Part shown: piece after piece, positions 50,727-60,887 of the stretch | Layout: every line of letters begins with the position of its first letter | Numbering within the stretch: the stretch's first letter is position 1 | DNA from: an uncultured Eggerthellaceae bacterium | GTDB taxonomy: Bacteria; Actinomycetota; Coriobacteriia; Coriobacteriales; Eggerthellaceae | Direction: 5' to 3' | Assembly (NCBI GenBank): GCA_934670115.1 | Contig: CAKUOV010000001.1 | Location: 62,001 to 126,000, forward strand | DNA: 64,000 bases | The notes under the pieces: generated by a model | Seen by the model: only the letters and a program-made list of their open reading frames with translations | What the model was told of the DNA's origin: nothing | Databases searched by the model: none | Position numbers and translations under genes: made by a program

Positions 50727-50964
50727 CATGTTGTTGAATTTTGCGGTCGAAATTCGAAGTTGCGATAGGTTGGAAGTAGGTCTCAGCCTCGACATTGGCT
50801 CAACTGTATAATTCATCTCAACAAAGCATTGTTCTGAGCTGGTGCTTTATAAAATCCACATTTCGCAAGCACAACACTTGACAGAAAAAATGCCCAATTC
50901 GCACCCGTGACCTACTTCCAACCTGCATCAACTTCGAATTAGGGAGCCATTTTTCAACAACAGG
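50727..50964. repeat. 235-bp terminal-inverted-repeat family (B), copy 3
   Basis: Starts CATGTTGTTGAA and ends TTCAACAACAGG. Nested inverted segments TCGAAATTCGAAGTTG and GGTTGGAAGTAGGTC recur near the right end as GACCTACTTCCAACC and CAACTTCGAATT. The core has TGTATAATTCATC and TGAGCTGG. Confidence 0.87.
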
Positions 50965-51001
50965 GAATTCGCGCGACGGCAAACCGTCGGAAAAGCTAAA
51001 A

Positions 51002-51034
51002 TTGTTGACAAAAGGTGGGGTAATTTGTCAACAA
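51002..51034. repeat. TTGTTGACAAA palindrome, copy 5 (reverse)
   Basis: Perfect arms TTGTTGACAAA and TTTGTCAACAA around GGTGGGG, 38 bp after family B copy 3 and 17 bp from the ecfT stop codon. Confidence 0.87.
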
Positions 51035-51050
51035 TGCGGTAAGGACACCT

Positions 51051-51818
51051 TCACTTTTTCACCTGGGGGCGCGGGGCGCCGTAACAGCGAGCATCCATGG
51101 CGCACCCCAGCACGTCCGCCTGATGAAACAGACGCACAAAAAGCGGAATGAACACCCCACCCCACGCTTTCATTCGCTCAAGCAACGGCCCATCGTCCAA
51201 CTGCGCGCCCCTGCTCCGATGAGCTGCGGCAACGGTGTTGAACTCCTGCGCTATTACGGGAATAAAGCGAAGCACCAGCGAAAACACGAGCGAAACATCA
51301 CGCACCGGAACGCCCAGGCGAACCAAGGGCGCCAGAAACCACGAAATAGCATCGACCACCGCATTAGCCGGCGTGGTAAACGTAAAAAGAAGGCTCAGGT
51401 AGATTAGGACGAAGATACGCAGGCCCAAAACAGCACCGTGCACGAGACCTGCAGGAACAACGCCAAACGTGCCTAGCAGCGCAATAGGATTGGCGCCTGC
51501 CAGCCAATCGTCGGCAACACCATAATACGCGAACAGCGCATCTTGTGTTGCATATACATCAAGCGAAAAACCGTTGAACAGCACGGGAAACAGCATGAAC
51601 ACCAGCGAAGCAGGCAAAAACGCGCAATAGGCATGAGAAGGAACATGTGAAAGCGCCAGCAGAAGCAATAGCAGCACCCCACAAACAAGCATTCCCGCAA
51701 GCGTTCCCACCCAAAAAATGCCTATCGTAGCAAGGGCAAGCAGGACAATCTTCAAACGCACATCCATGCGATGAATCACGGAGTTTCCTGCGTAATATGT
51801 TTTCAGCGTTATATTCAC
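51051..51818 (-). CDS. Energy-coupling factor transporter transmembrane protein EcfT
   Basis: A 255-aa ECF-type vitamin transporter scaffold with four to six membrane helices. The two coupling motifs that contact the ATPases are seen as AHRSRGAQ and AMDARCYG. EcfT normally works with EcfA ATPases and a substrate-binding S component. Its location after rplQ is typical, but the usual ecfA1 and ecfA2 genes between them are missing here. The start is a GTG at 51818 without a Shine-Dalgarno sequence; a TAAAAT box a few bases upstream suggests a leaderless message. Confidence 0.88.
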   Translation of the reverse strand: MNITLKTYYAGNSVIHRMDVRLKIVLLALATIGIFWVGTLAGMLVCGVLLLLLLALSHVPSHAYCAFLPASLVFMLFPVLFNGFSLDVYATQDALFAYYGVADDWLAGANPIALLGTFGVVPAGLVHGAVLGLRIFVLIYLSLLFTFTTPANAVVDAISWFLAPLVRLGVPVRDVSLVFSLVLRFIPVIAQEFNTVAAAHRSRGAQLDDGPLLERMKAWGGVFIPLFVRLFHQADVLGCAMDARCYGAPRPQVKK

Positions 51819-51999
51819 AAGGCAGCATTTTACTCTATGAGCGCTCTATGGGCGCGCTGCTGCAGGAAACAAGCACACCTGCGCACATATCGAGCACGGC
51901 AGGAAGCAAAGTGAGCATTTCAACTTGCTCCAGACCAGAGCAAACCTAAAACAGAGCATGTTCCAACAGCGCCGAGCACCCAACCGCGCATACTTGCAC

Positions 52000-52042
52000 A
52001 AAAAAAGCAGGACGTTGCCCCCAAAGGGACTTCGTCCTGCCT
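52000..52042 (-). terminator. Terminator of the rpsM-rplQ operon
   Basis: GCAGGACG/CGTCCTGC stem followed on the minus strand by TTTTTTT, 45-90 bp past the rplQ stop codon. It separates rplQ from ecfT. Confidence 0.92.
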
Positions 52043-52088
52043 TTCAAAGCATTTCAAAAGAGTTGGAAGGATTCACTTACTCAGCGAA

Positions 52089-52637
52089 TTACTTTTCCTC
52101 GGCAGCTTCTGCCTTCTCTTCTTCAACTACTTCCTTGGCTACTTCTTCGACAACCTCTTCAACAGGCTCGGCAGCAACTTCTGCTACGTTCTCTTCCTCG
52201 GCAGGTGCCTCTTCGACAACCTTCTTCGGAGCAGCCTTCTTGGCGGGAGCAGCCTTCTCTTCCTTCTTAGCAACCGGATCGGTGCAAAGCTCCATGATAA
52301 CCATGGAAGCATTGTCGCCCTTGCGGTAACCAAGCTTCATGATGCGGGTGTAACCACCTTGACGGTCGGCGAACATGCCCTGCTCAACCTTCTCAAAAAT
52401 CTCGCGCACGAGCTCTTTGTCGTTGCCCAAGGCAGCGATAGCCAGACGACGAGAATGAAGGTCGCCCTTCTTTGCCCAGGTGATGATCTTGTCGACATCG
52501 GGGCGGATTTCCTTGGCGCGCTCTTCAACGGTCTTAATGCGATCGTTCTGGAAGAGAGACTTCACCAAGCTGCGCTTCATTGCCTTGGTGTGGCTCCAGT
52601 CGGTGCCGAGCTTGCGCCCTTTCTTGTAGTGTCTCAT
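52089..52637 (-). CDS. rplQ: Ribosomal protein L17 with acidic C-terminal extension
   Basis: A 182-aa large-subunit protein. The first 120 residues are canonical L17 (MRHYKKGRKLGTDWSHTKAMKRSLVKSLF, RRGDxHSRRLA-like KKGDLHSRRLAIAALGN, GGYTRIMKLGYRKGDNASMVIMEL). The last 60 residues are a low-complexity Lys/Ala stretch followed by Glu/Val/Ala (EEVVEEVAKEVVEEEK), absent from the E. coli protein (127 aa). Similar tails occur in other actinobacteria. It is the last gene of the rpsM-rpsK-rpsD-rpoA-rplQ order. Confidence 0.97.
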   Translation of the reverse strand: MRHYKKGRKLGTDWSHTKAMKRSLVKSLFQNDRIKTVEERAKEIRPDVDKIITWAKKGDLHSRRLAIAALGNDKELVREIFEKVEQGMFADRQGGYTRIMKLGYRKGDNASMVIMELCTDPVAKKEEKAAPAKKAAPKKVVEEAPAEEENVAEVAAEPVEEVVEEVAKEVVEEEKAEAAEEK

Positions 52638-52646
52638 GGATATCTC

Positions 52647-53597
52647 CTATTGCTTCAAGTTGAGGTCCATGGAAATGAGCTTATCCTTCACTTCTTCAAT
52701 GGACTTCGTACCAAAGTTCCTGATGTTCAGCAAATCGTTCTCGGAGTATTCAACCAGCTGACGCACAGAGTGGATGCCCGCGCGCTTCAAGCAGTTGTAG
52801 GAACGAACGGAAAGGTCCAGATCCTCAATACGCTTGTCCAGCTCGACGTTCGATTCCTGACCCTCAGGAGCAAAAATCGAAGCAACTTCGCCCTCTTCGC
52901 CTTCGGGAAGGCTGGTCAGGCTCAAGAAAGCACCCATGTACTGATTGATAATGTTCGCAGCGCGACACACAGCATCCGTCGGATTCATGCTGCCATCGGT
53001 CTCCACCTCAAGCACCAGCCTGTCGTAGTCGGTGCGCTGACCAACGCGAGTGTCCTCGACGTTCATCGTGCAACGACGTACCGGAGAGTACAGCGAATCA
53101 ACGGGAATAGTTCCAATGCGGTCCTCATCGCGCTTGTTGCGCTCTGCGGAAACATAACCGCGACCAACGCCAATGCGGATAGCCATGTTCAGGATACCGC
53201 CATCGGCTACCGTCGCAATCACATGCTCGGGGTTGACCAGGGTGAACTCGGTGGGAACAGAAATGTCCGCACCGGTCACCGTGCAGGGACCCTCAGCAGT
53301 TACATACGCAACAGCAGACTCAACGTCATCGTTGAGAGCAGAGAAGACCAGACCCTTAACATTGAGTACAATGTCGGTGATGTCTTCAACAACGCCTTCT
53401 GCAGTGGTGAACTCGTGTTGAACGCCTTCGATTTGAATAGCAGTTGCTTTCGCACCATTCAAGGAAGACAACAGCACGCGACGCATGCAGTTACCCAGTG
53501 TATAGCCATAGCCACGCTCAAGCGGTTCCACGATGTAACGAGCTACTGTGTCGTTTACCTCTTCAATTGTTACCGTCGGCCTCATGAACTCTGTCAT
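52647..53597 (-). CDS. rpoA: RNA polymerase alpha subunit
   Basis: A 316-aa subunit. The N-terminal dimerisation domain shows IVEPLERGYGYTLGNCMRRVLLSSL and the RVGQRTDYDRLVLEVETDGS region. The C-terminal domain (IEDLDLSVRSYNCLKRAGIHSVRQLVEYSENDLLNIRNFGTKSIEEVKDKL) binds UP elements and activators. It lies 9 bp before rplQ. The ATG start is preceded by GGAGGC. Confidence 0.98.
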   Translation of the reverse strand: MTEFMRPTVTIEEVNDTVARYIVEPLERGYGYTLGNCMRRVLLSSLNGAKATAIQIEGVQHEFTTAEGVVEDITDIVLNVKGLVFSALNDDVESAVAYVTAEGPCTVTGADISVPTEFTLVNPEHVIATVADGGILNMAIRIGVGRGYVSAERNKRDEDRIGTIPVDSLYSPVRRCTMNVEDTRVGQRTDYDRLVLEVETDGSMNPTDAVCRAANIINQYMGAFLSLTSLPEGEEGEVASIFAPEGQESNVELDKRIEDLDLSVRSYNCLKRAGIHSVRQLVEYSENDLLNIRNFGTKSIEEVKDKLISMDLNLKQ

Positions 53598-53632
53598 GTT
53601 ATATGAGCCTCCTTGCTATGCTGCTGCGGTTA

Positions 53633-54259
53633 TTACTTCGAGTAAAGTTCGACGATGAGCTGCTCGCGAATGTCCAGATCGATCTGATCGCGCTGCGGCA
53701 AGGACAGAACGCTGCCCTGCAGCTTCTCGATGTCAACCTCGAGCCAAGCAGGCACCGAAGTGCGCTCATTGGAAATCAGAGCGCTCTGGATAACAACCAT
53801 TTCCTTGGCCTTGGGAGCAACAGCAACCAAATCACCAGGACGCACGCGGAAAGAAGGAATGTCAACGCGGCGGCCGTTCACAGTGATGTGACCGTGACGA
53901 ACCTGCTGACGAGCTTCTGCGCGAGACTTGGCAAAGCCCAGACGATAAACAACGTTGTCCAAACGGCTTTCCAGAATGCGAAGCAGGTTCTCACCCGTAA
54001 CGCCTTCCTGACGGTTAGCCATATCGTAATAACCGCGGAATTGCTTCTCCAGGATACCGTAGATACGCTTGGTCTTCTGCTTCTCACGAAGCTGCATACG
54101 GTACTCGGATTCCTTCACGCGCTTTTTGCCAGCTTCACCTGGCGCATAATTGCGGCGCTCGATTGCGCACTTTTCCGTAAAGCAACGATCGCCCTTCAGG
54201 AAGAGCTTCGCGCCTTCACGGCGGCACAAACGGCAATCCGCTCCAGTGTAACGAGCCAT
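53633..54259 (-). CDS. rpsD: Ribosomal protein S4
   Basis: A 208-aa small-subunit assembly protein. The N-terminal zinc-binding form has four cysteines ([23 protein letters not shown]). The S4 RNA-binding domain is [39 protein letters not shown]. It is cotranscribed between rpsK (20 bp) and rpoA (35 bp). Confidence 0.98.
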   Translation of the reverse strand: MARYTGADCRLCRREGAKLFLKGDRCFTEKCAIERRNYAPGEAGKKRVKESEYRMQLREKQKTKRIYGILEKQFRGYYDMANRQEGVTGENLLRILESRLDNVVYRLGFAKSRAEARQQVRHGHITVNGRRVDIPSFRVRPGDLVAVAPKAKEMVVIQSALISNERTSVPAWLEVDIEKLQGSVLSLPQRDQIDLDIREQLIVELYSK

Positions 54260-54279
54260 AATTTAGCTAATCCTTTCAA

Positions 54280-54678
54280 CTACACGCGACGACGCTTGCG
54301 CGGACGGCAACCGTTGTGCGGAATGGGCGTGCAATCCTGAATGCTGGAAACTTCCAGACCAGCAGCCTGCAAAGAACGGATAGCGGTTTCACGACCAGAG
54401 CCAGGGCCCTTGACGTAAACAGCAACCTTGCGCAGACCGTGCTCCATAGCAGTCTTCGCAGCCTGCTCTGCAGCCATCTGGGCAGCAAACGGGGTAGACT
54501 TACGAGAACCCTTGAAACCTACGGTACCAGCGGAATTCCAGGAGATAACGTTGCCCTGCGGATCGGTGATGGTAACGATGGTGTTGTTGAAGGTAGACTT
54601 GATGTGTGCAGCGCCAACAGCAATGTTCTTGCGCTCTGAACGCTTTACGCGTGCACGAAGATTTTTCTTAGTTGCCAC
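54280..54678 (-). CDS. rpsK: Ribosomal protein S11
   Basis: A 132-aa platform protein of the small subunit. Typical segments: [45 protein letters not shown] and the C-terminal [18 protein letters not shown]. It lies 13 bp after rpsM. Confidence 0.98.
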   Translation of the reverse strand: MATKKNLRARVKRSERKNIAVGAAHIKSTFNNTIVTITDPQGNVISWNSAGTVGFKGSRKSTPFAAQMAAEQAAKTAMEHGLRKVAVYVKGPGSGRETAIRSLQAAGLEVSSIQDCTPIPHNGCRPRKRRRV

Positions 54679-54691
54679 GACTGACTACCCC

Positions 54692-55060
54692 TTACTTCTT
54701 CTTGCCACCGATTTGACGCTTCGGTCCCTTGCGGGTACGAGCATTCGTATGGGTGCGCTGACCGCGAACGGGCAGGCCCTTACGATGGCGAAGGCCACGG
54801 TAGCAACCAATTTCCATGAGGCGCTTTACGTTCATGCTAACTTCACGATGAAGGTCACCCTCCGTCTTAACGTTAGCCTGAATGTAGTCACGCAGTTTGC
54901 CCAAATCCTCTTCAGTAAGATCGTTGGTGCGGGTGTCGGGGTTAACGCCGGTCTCCGCAAGAATTTTCTTAGAAGTGGTCAGGCCAATGCCGTAGATGTA
55001 GGTCAAGGCGACCTCAATGCGCTTATCGCGAGGAAGGTCGACACCAACAAGACGTGCCAT
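54692..55060 (-). CDS. rpsM: Ribosomal protein S13
   Basis: A 122-aa head protein. [26 protein letters not shown] at the start, a helix-two-turn-helix centre, and the basic tail [28 protein letters not shown]. It follows rpmJ by 22 bp. Confidence 0.98.
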   Translation of the reverse strand: MARLVGVDLPRDKRIEVALTYIYGIGLTTSKKILAETGVNPDTRTNDLTEEDLGKLRDYIQANVKTEGDLHREVSMNVKRLMEIGCYRGLRHRKGLPVRGQRTHTNARTRKGPKRQIGGKKK

Positions 55061-55082
55061 AATTATCGTCCCCTCTCTCTTC

Positions 55083-55196
55083 CTAGCCCTGACGCTGCTT
55101 GTGACGCGGGTTTTCGCAAATCACAAGAACTTTGCCATGACGACGGATGATTTTGCACTTGTCGCACATTTTCTTGACCGAAGGACGTACCTTCAT
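55083..55196 (-). CDS. rpmJ: Ribosomal protein L36
   Basis: A 37-aa zinc-ribbon ribosomal protein ([20 protein letters not shown] at the start, then [17 protein letters not shown]). The ligands are C11, C14, C27 and H32, the zinc-binding C+ form. The ATG is preceded by GAAAGGAAG. It lies between infA and rpsM as in most bacteria. Confidence 0.98.
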   Translation of the reverse strand: MKVRPSVKKMCDKCKIIRRHGKVLVICENPRHKQRQG

Positions 55197-55354
55197 TTTG
55201 TCTTCCTTTCGGTAATGTGAACTACTTTATCTTCACACCCAGCCGCTGGTGTTTATTTGCTTACGATCAAGACAAGTGGCTGGCTTGCCTTGGGACTTAC
55301 GCGCAAAAAGCCTGCACAGTTGTCCCGACTGCACAGACTGCGTACCGCCTCGAA

Positions 55355-55573
55355 CTACTTAAAACGGTAAGTGATGCGCCCACGGTTCAGGTCATAAACC
55401 GAGAGCTCAACCGTGACCTTATCACCGGGCAAGATCTTAATGTAGTGCATACGCATCTTGCCAGAGATGTGGGCCAGGATTTTGTGACCATTCTCAAGTT
55501 CTACCTGGAACATAGCGTTCGGTAGCGCCTCAAGAACGGTGCCTTCGAGTTCGATAACATCTTCTTTGGCCAA
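55355..55573 (-). CDS. infA: Translation initiation factor IF-1
   Basis: A 72-aa OB-fold factor that binds the ribosomal A site during initiation. Its sequence ([55 protein letters not shown]) is almost canonical. The start is a TTG at 55573 with an AGAGGAG site 5 bases upstream; no ATG fits the family length. It heads the ribosomal-protein group; the tRNA-Gln/Lys genes and a tandem hairpin pair precede it. Confidence 0.96.
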   Translation of the reverse strand: MAKEDVIELEGTVLEALPNAMFQVELENGHKILAHISGKMRMHYIKILPGDKVTVELSVYDLNRGRITYRFK

Positions 55574-55878
55574 AAGTTCTCCTCTAACCAAAACTGCCTT
55601 TAACGCGAAGATGAATGATAGCAAAGAATTATTTATTTGTACAGTATTTTTTGGAAAAAAGTGCACGAACCGACAAACCAAATTTTTGTTGGCTTTTTTA
55701 CCTGCATGTCAGGCGTGCGGTCAGGCCGCGCAGCTCTCGTATTCCCTTACGAAGCCGCCAGGTACTTGCGCTGCTAAGAGCGCCACCGCCTTGTCGGTGC
55801 CATGATTCTCTAAGACTCACGCCTTAGGCGAGATCTTTCGGTTTTACCACCGAAGGAGAAAATCTCGCAAACTAGCCT

Positions 55879-55977
55879 CTTCAGAAGCTCTGTGGGGCGT
55901 TAGATGAGGTTGTCTCGAGACCGTAGCGTACTTCGGCTACGTAAACAGCAACCTCAAACCCCGCTTCTTCGCAGAAG
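55879..55977. repeat. Tandem nested hairpin, distal unit
   Basis: Imperfect outer stem around GAGGTTG/CAACCTC. The inner hairpin CGTAGC-GTACTTCG-GCTACG lies in a 33-bp core (55912-55944) that recurs with one mismatch at 56001-56033, 89 bp away. Confidence 0.8.
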
Positions 55978-56075
55978 CTTTCAGAGGCGCTAGACGCGCC
56001 GTCTTGAGACCGTAGCGTACTTCGGCTACGTAAGGTCGAAAGAAAGGCGATGGATAGCGTCTCTGAAAGTTTCTG
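55972..56075. repeat. Tandem nested hairpin, unit abutting tRNA-Gln
   Basis: Outer arms CAGAAGCTTTCAGAGGCGC and, at the right, GCGTCTCTGAAAGTTTCTG pair with two mismatches. It ends on the base next to the encoded CCA of tRNA-Gln. The shared inner core has the CGTAGCGTACTTCGGCTACG hairpin. Confidence 0.82.
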
Positions 56076-56149
56076 TGGCTGGGGTACCAGGATTCGAACC
56101 TAGGTAGCTGGTACCAAAAACCAGAGTCCTGCCGCTGGACGATACCCCA
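56076..56149 (-). tRNA. tRNA-Gln (TTG)
   Basis: A 74-nt cloverleaf on the minus strand with encoded CCA. Acceptor TGGGGTA/TACCCCA, D-arm GTCC/GGAC, anticodon stem CTGGT/ACCAG with loop TTTTGGT (anticodon TTG), T-arm CTAGG-TTCGAAT-CCTGG. It is 17 bp downstream of tRNA-Lys. Confidence 0.96.
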
Positions 56150-56166
56150 GTCTCCAAGCACGTGAA

Positions 56167-56242
56167 TGGTGGACCGTCAGGGACTCGAACCCTGGACCTT
56201 GGGATTAAAAGTCCCCTGCTCTACCAACTGAGCTAACGGTCC
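56167..56242 (-). tRNA. tRNA-Lys (TTT)
   Basis: A 76-nt cloverleaf on the minus strand with encoded CCA. Acceptor GGACCGT/ACGGTCC, anticodon loop CTTTTAA (anticodon TTT), T-arm CAGGG-TTCGAGT-CCCTG. Confidence 0.97.
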
Positions 56243-56327
56243 GTTCTACACGCAAGCATGTATTGTAACCTGCTTACCCCGCAAGGTCAAACACTTTTCG
56301 CGGACTTTTGAAGCTTTTGAGAAGCTT

Positions 56328-57335
56328 TTAGAACGTAACGCCCACCAAGCTTATCAGAAGACCCCAAACAATACCCGTGACCAGCAGCCCCGCTATAATC
56401 GCAACAGTGCGCGATACGGGTCGGTTTGCGCGCGCCAGCACCAAAAGGCCCACGCCAGCGGAAACCAAAAGTCCGGCAATCATAGCACCCGAACCCAAAA
56501 CGCCTTCAAGGTACAGCTGCGCAATAACCACACTTGCCGCGCAATTCGGAATAAGGCCCACAATCGCAGAACAAACAATCGAAAGCGCCTCATTTTGGCT
56601 CACAAATGCGGCCAGCGCGTCTTCGCCGACCCCTTCGATAACCGCATTGAGCGCAAGCGAGATAACGAAAATGAAGACGGTTACCTCAAGCGTGTGTTTA
56701 AGCGCACTGCGGATAATGCCCGACCAGCCGCCAGAATCGTGGTCATGGCTGTGATCGTGCGTATGATGTTGGTGATTGCAGTCTTTCGCGCAATCATCGT
56801 GATGCCCGTACACCATTTCGGGATGCTCGGTGCACGTCTGGCAGCTGTGGCTGCAATCGCAACGATCGCGCTGACAGAGCTCATGGATGCGCAAGCCTTC
56901 CTGTGCGGCACTGCGACGACGCACCGCGAAATCAATGACGAAGCCCATGGCCATGCCAATGATCAGCTTTGTAACAAGAACGCCGGCAATCGTCCCCATA
57001 GGAGCTTGCTCGGCAATGAAAATGGGCAACATCTCGTCGGACGTGGATAGATACACTGCAAACAACGTGCCCAACGTGATAACGCGCCCCGCGTAAAGCG
57101 TAGAAGCAGCAGCAGAGAAACCGCATTGGGGAACCACGCCCAGAACAGCGCCGATGGCAGGACCGGCCGCGCCCGCCTTGCGCACCGCCTCCTGCGTTTT
57201 TGTTCCCGTTTTGTGCTCAAGCCATTCCATGACGAGATACGTCACAAAGAGAAACGGGATGAGTTTCAGAGTATCGATAGCGGCATCGGCCAGCACATCA
57301 AGAGCTATGTCAATAAATTCTTCCATAAGATGCAT
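56328..57335 (-). CDS. Putative heavy-metal/manganese efflux permease (ArsP_2-like) with His-rich loop
   Basis: A 335-aa membrane protein with about ten helices in two similar halves. Each half has a PQCGFS or PNCAAS motif: GAVLGVVPQCGFSAAASTLYAGR and GLIPNCAASVVIAQLYLEG. This is the plan of the 'arsenic efflux/putative manganese transporter' family. The central loop (about 150-205) is Cys/His-rich (CQRDRCDCSHSC, HHDDCAKDCNHQHHTHDHSHDHD) and probably binds metal ions. Two ATGs at 57335 and 57326 are possible; neither has a good ribosome-binding site. It stands alone, and the metal is unproven. Confidence 0.82.
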   Translation of the reverse strand: MHLMEEFIDIALDVLADAAIDTLKLIPFLFVTYLVMEWLEHKTGTKTQEAVRKAGAAGPAIGAVLGVVPQCGFSAAASTLYAGRVITLGTLFAVYLSTSDEMLPIFIAEQAPMGTIAGVLVTKLIIGMAMGFVIDFAVRRRSAAQEGLRIHELCQRDRCDCSHSCQTCTEHPEMVYGHHDDCAKDCNHQHHTHDHSHDHDSGGWSGIIRSALKHTLEVTVFIFVISLALNAVIEGVGEDALAAFVSQNEALSIVCSAIVGLIPNCAASVVIAQLYLEGVLGSGAMIAGLLVSAGVGLLVLARANRPVSRTVAIIAGLLVTGIVWGLLISLVGVTF

Positions 57336-57641
57336 TCTAGCAGAACGATTTGCGTGTAAAGCTCAAGCAAGACCAACGAAACGCGAATCTCCTTAAAAGT
57401 TTCCACAATCAAACAATTGGACAGGGTAAGGACGGGCACACGAAGGTGTCAAGCATTCCAGCCGCACGCGCCGCGGCCCCATGCGGCTCGCATAAAACGC
57501 TCCAGCCTACCCGCAGCAACATACGCAGGTGCTCCGCTGAAGCACTCCCCAACAGCAAGAAAGGCGAAGCCCGCAGGCCTCGCCTTTCGTTTACGCACAA
57601 TCAAGCAGCTGGTACTAAAAAATGAATCGGCTTGCGCGCGA
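57336..57641. other. Gap between the metal permease and groEL
   Basis: About 300 bp with only the groEL terminator (57559-57587) recognisable; no gene or repeat seen elsewhere in the window. Confidence 0.6.
57559..57587 (-). terminator. Terminator of groEL
   Basis: GAAAGGCGAGGCC paired with GGGCTTCGCCTTTC on the minus strand, about 55 bp past the stop codon, with a short T run. Confidence 0.75.
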
Positions 57642-59315
<1,674 letters not shown>

Positions 59316-59459
59316 TTAAGAGGTGTTTCGAGCGAGCAGATTGACTTGAAGGTTCCAGAAGTCCGAGCTAAGCGGCCTATTGCGCCGCGTGCGAGGGCTT
59401 ACTGGGTTCTGAAAGTCAAGGTGCCGCTCCAAACGCCGATGTTTCTTGTTGAGCGGACC

Positions 59460-59747
59460 TTACTCGAATACGCCGTAAATATCCTCGGCGCGAACAATCA
59501 GCAGTTCCTCCTCGTCAACGGTCACTTCCGTGCCGCCGAACTTGCCATACAGAACCTTGTCGCCAACTTTAACCGGCATCGGAATCAAAGCGCCATCCTT
59601 GTCGCGCTTGCCTTCGCCAACAGCAACTACGACGCCAGTCTGAGGCTTTTCCTTGGACTCGCGAGACAGATACAAACCAGAAGCAGTTTTGTCCTCAACC
59701 TCGTCGCGCTTAACGATCACGCGATCACCCAGTGGTTTCAAAGTCAT
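59460..59747 (-). CDS. groS: Co-chaperonin GroES
   Basis: A 95-aa lid protein of the GroEL chamber. LKPLGDRVIVKRDEVEDKTASGLYLS holds the mobile loop; KVLYGKFGGTEV and the C-terminal ILIVRAEDIYG-type ending are present. The start at 59747 has AAGGATGG upstream. It heads the heat-shock operon controlled by CIRCE. Confidence 0.97.
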   Translation of the reverse strand: MTLKPLGDRVIVKRDEVEDKTASGLYLSRESKEKPQTGVVVAVGEGKRDKDGALIPMPVKVGDKVLYGKFGGTEVTVDEEELLIVRAEDIYGVFE

Positions 59748-59789
59748 TTTGAAGCCATCCTTTCTGCGTTGCACGCATTTGTTTGTTTC

Positions 59790-59816
59790 TTAGCACTCAG
59801 TCATATCGAGTGCTAA
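59790..59816. promoter_or_regulatory. CIRCE operator (HrcA-binding site)
   Basis: Perfect TTAGCACTC-N9-GAGTGCTAA. It lies in the leader of groES-groEL, where HrcA represses in the absence of stress. Confidence 0.97.
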
Positions 59817-59831
59817 TCAGATAACGTTTGC

Positions 59832-59859
59832 ATATTAGCACCATGACGTTTAGTTTCAA
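59832..59859 (-). promoter_or_regulatory. groES-groEL promoter
   Basis: On the minus strand: TTGAAA (-35), 16-bp spacer, TAATAT (-10), directly upstream of CIRCE so that HrcA would block the start of transcription. Confidence 0.8.
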
Positions 59860-60047
59860 GGATGACTCAAGAAATCTATCTGTTTGTCACTTAGATGTAA
59901 GAAAACGGCGAAAAAATTGGCAACACAAACCGAGCACCAAGCCGCCGCGAACCTTAGATCGAAGCCGCCGCCGAACGCGAACGCCCGCGACCATCGCAAG
60001 TACCGCACAAGACGGTGCTTGGCAATATGCCAGGGCTCGGCTCTTCC

Positions 60048-60866
60048 CTACCGGTAAAAATCAGCGGAAGGAAACGGCGGCTCAAGCGCGCGCTTGAACG
60101 CATAGCTGCGCATCGTCTTTTCGATACGCTCCACTTCAGCCGCATCGAAACCTTCGGCGGCAACTTCTTGCACGGACATTTCGCGCTCCACCAAGCGAAT
60201 AAGAATCTGGTCAAGCAACTTATAGCTTACACCCAGGCTCTTCTCATCTTCTTGACCTGCGGAAAGCTCTGCCGAAGGCGGCTTATCAATCACGTGTTGC
60301 GGAATAGGTTCCACCTGCCCCGCCGCCCGCGCTTGCTGGTTCATCCATTCGGCCAGCTCGAAAACGTGCGTTTTATACAGGCCGCCAAGGGGCGCATACG
60401 CGCCCGCCGTATCGCCATACAGCGTGGAGTAGCCCATCATCGCTTCGCTCTTGTTACCGGTGTTCACCACCATCCAACCATACTGGTTAGACAGCGCCAT
60501 AAGAACAATCATGCGGCAGCGCGCCTGGGAGTTTTCCGCCGCAAGCCCTGCGAGTTCTTCGCCATACACCTGACGAAACTCCTGTTCAAACGCGAGAAAT
60601 GGCTCTTTGATTGAAAACGTGCGCGTCTCAATGCCTAAACGCTCCGCTAAATCGCGCGCATCGGTAAGCGAGTGATCGGAAGAAAACGGACCCGGCATCA
60701 AAACGCCATGAACACGCGAAGCGCCGAACGCATCCACGCACAGCGCTGCCGTCACGGAGGAATCAAGGCCGCCCGACAAGCCAACAATAACTTCTTTGCA
60801 GCCAATTGACTCGGTGAATGCGCGCAACTGGGAAACGCATTCCTGGTGTACTTGATTCATATCCAT
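60048..60866 (-). CDS. nadE: NAD synthetase (ammonia-dependent type)
   Basis: A 272-aa enzyme that amidates nicotinate-adenine dinucleotide in the last step of NAD synthesis. The PP-loop is SGGLDSS (31-37); VNTGNKSEAMMGYSTLYGDTAGAYAPLGGLYKTHV and IIDKPPSAEL-like VIDKPPSAELSAGQ are family hallmarks. No glutaminase domain is attached, so it uses ammonia or a separate partner. AAGGAGG precedes the ATG. It follows hypB by 21 bp on the same strand. Confidence 0.96.
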   Translation of the reverse strand: MDMNQVHQECVSQLRAFTESIGCKEVIVGLSGGLDSSVTAALCVDAFGASRVHGVLMPGPFSSDHSLTDARDLAERLGIETRTFSIKEPFLAFEQEFRQVYGEELAGLAAENSQARCRMIVLMALSNQYGWMVVNTGNKSEAMMGYSTLYGDTAGAYAPLGGLYKTHVFELAEWMNQQARAAGQVEPIPQHVIDKPPSAELSAGQEDEKSLGVSYKLLDQILIRLVEREMSVQEVAAEGFDAAEVERIEKTMRSYAFKRALEPPFPSADFYR

Positions 60867-60887
60867 GGGAGATGCCTCCTTCGGCCG

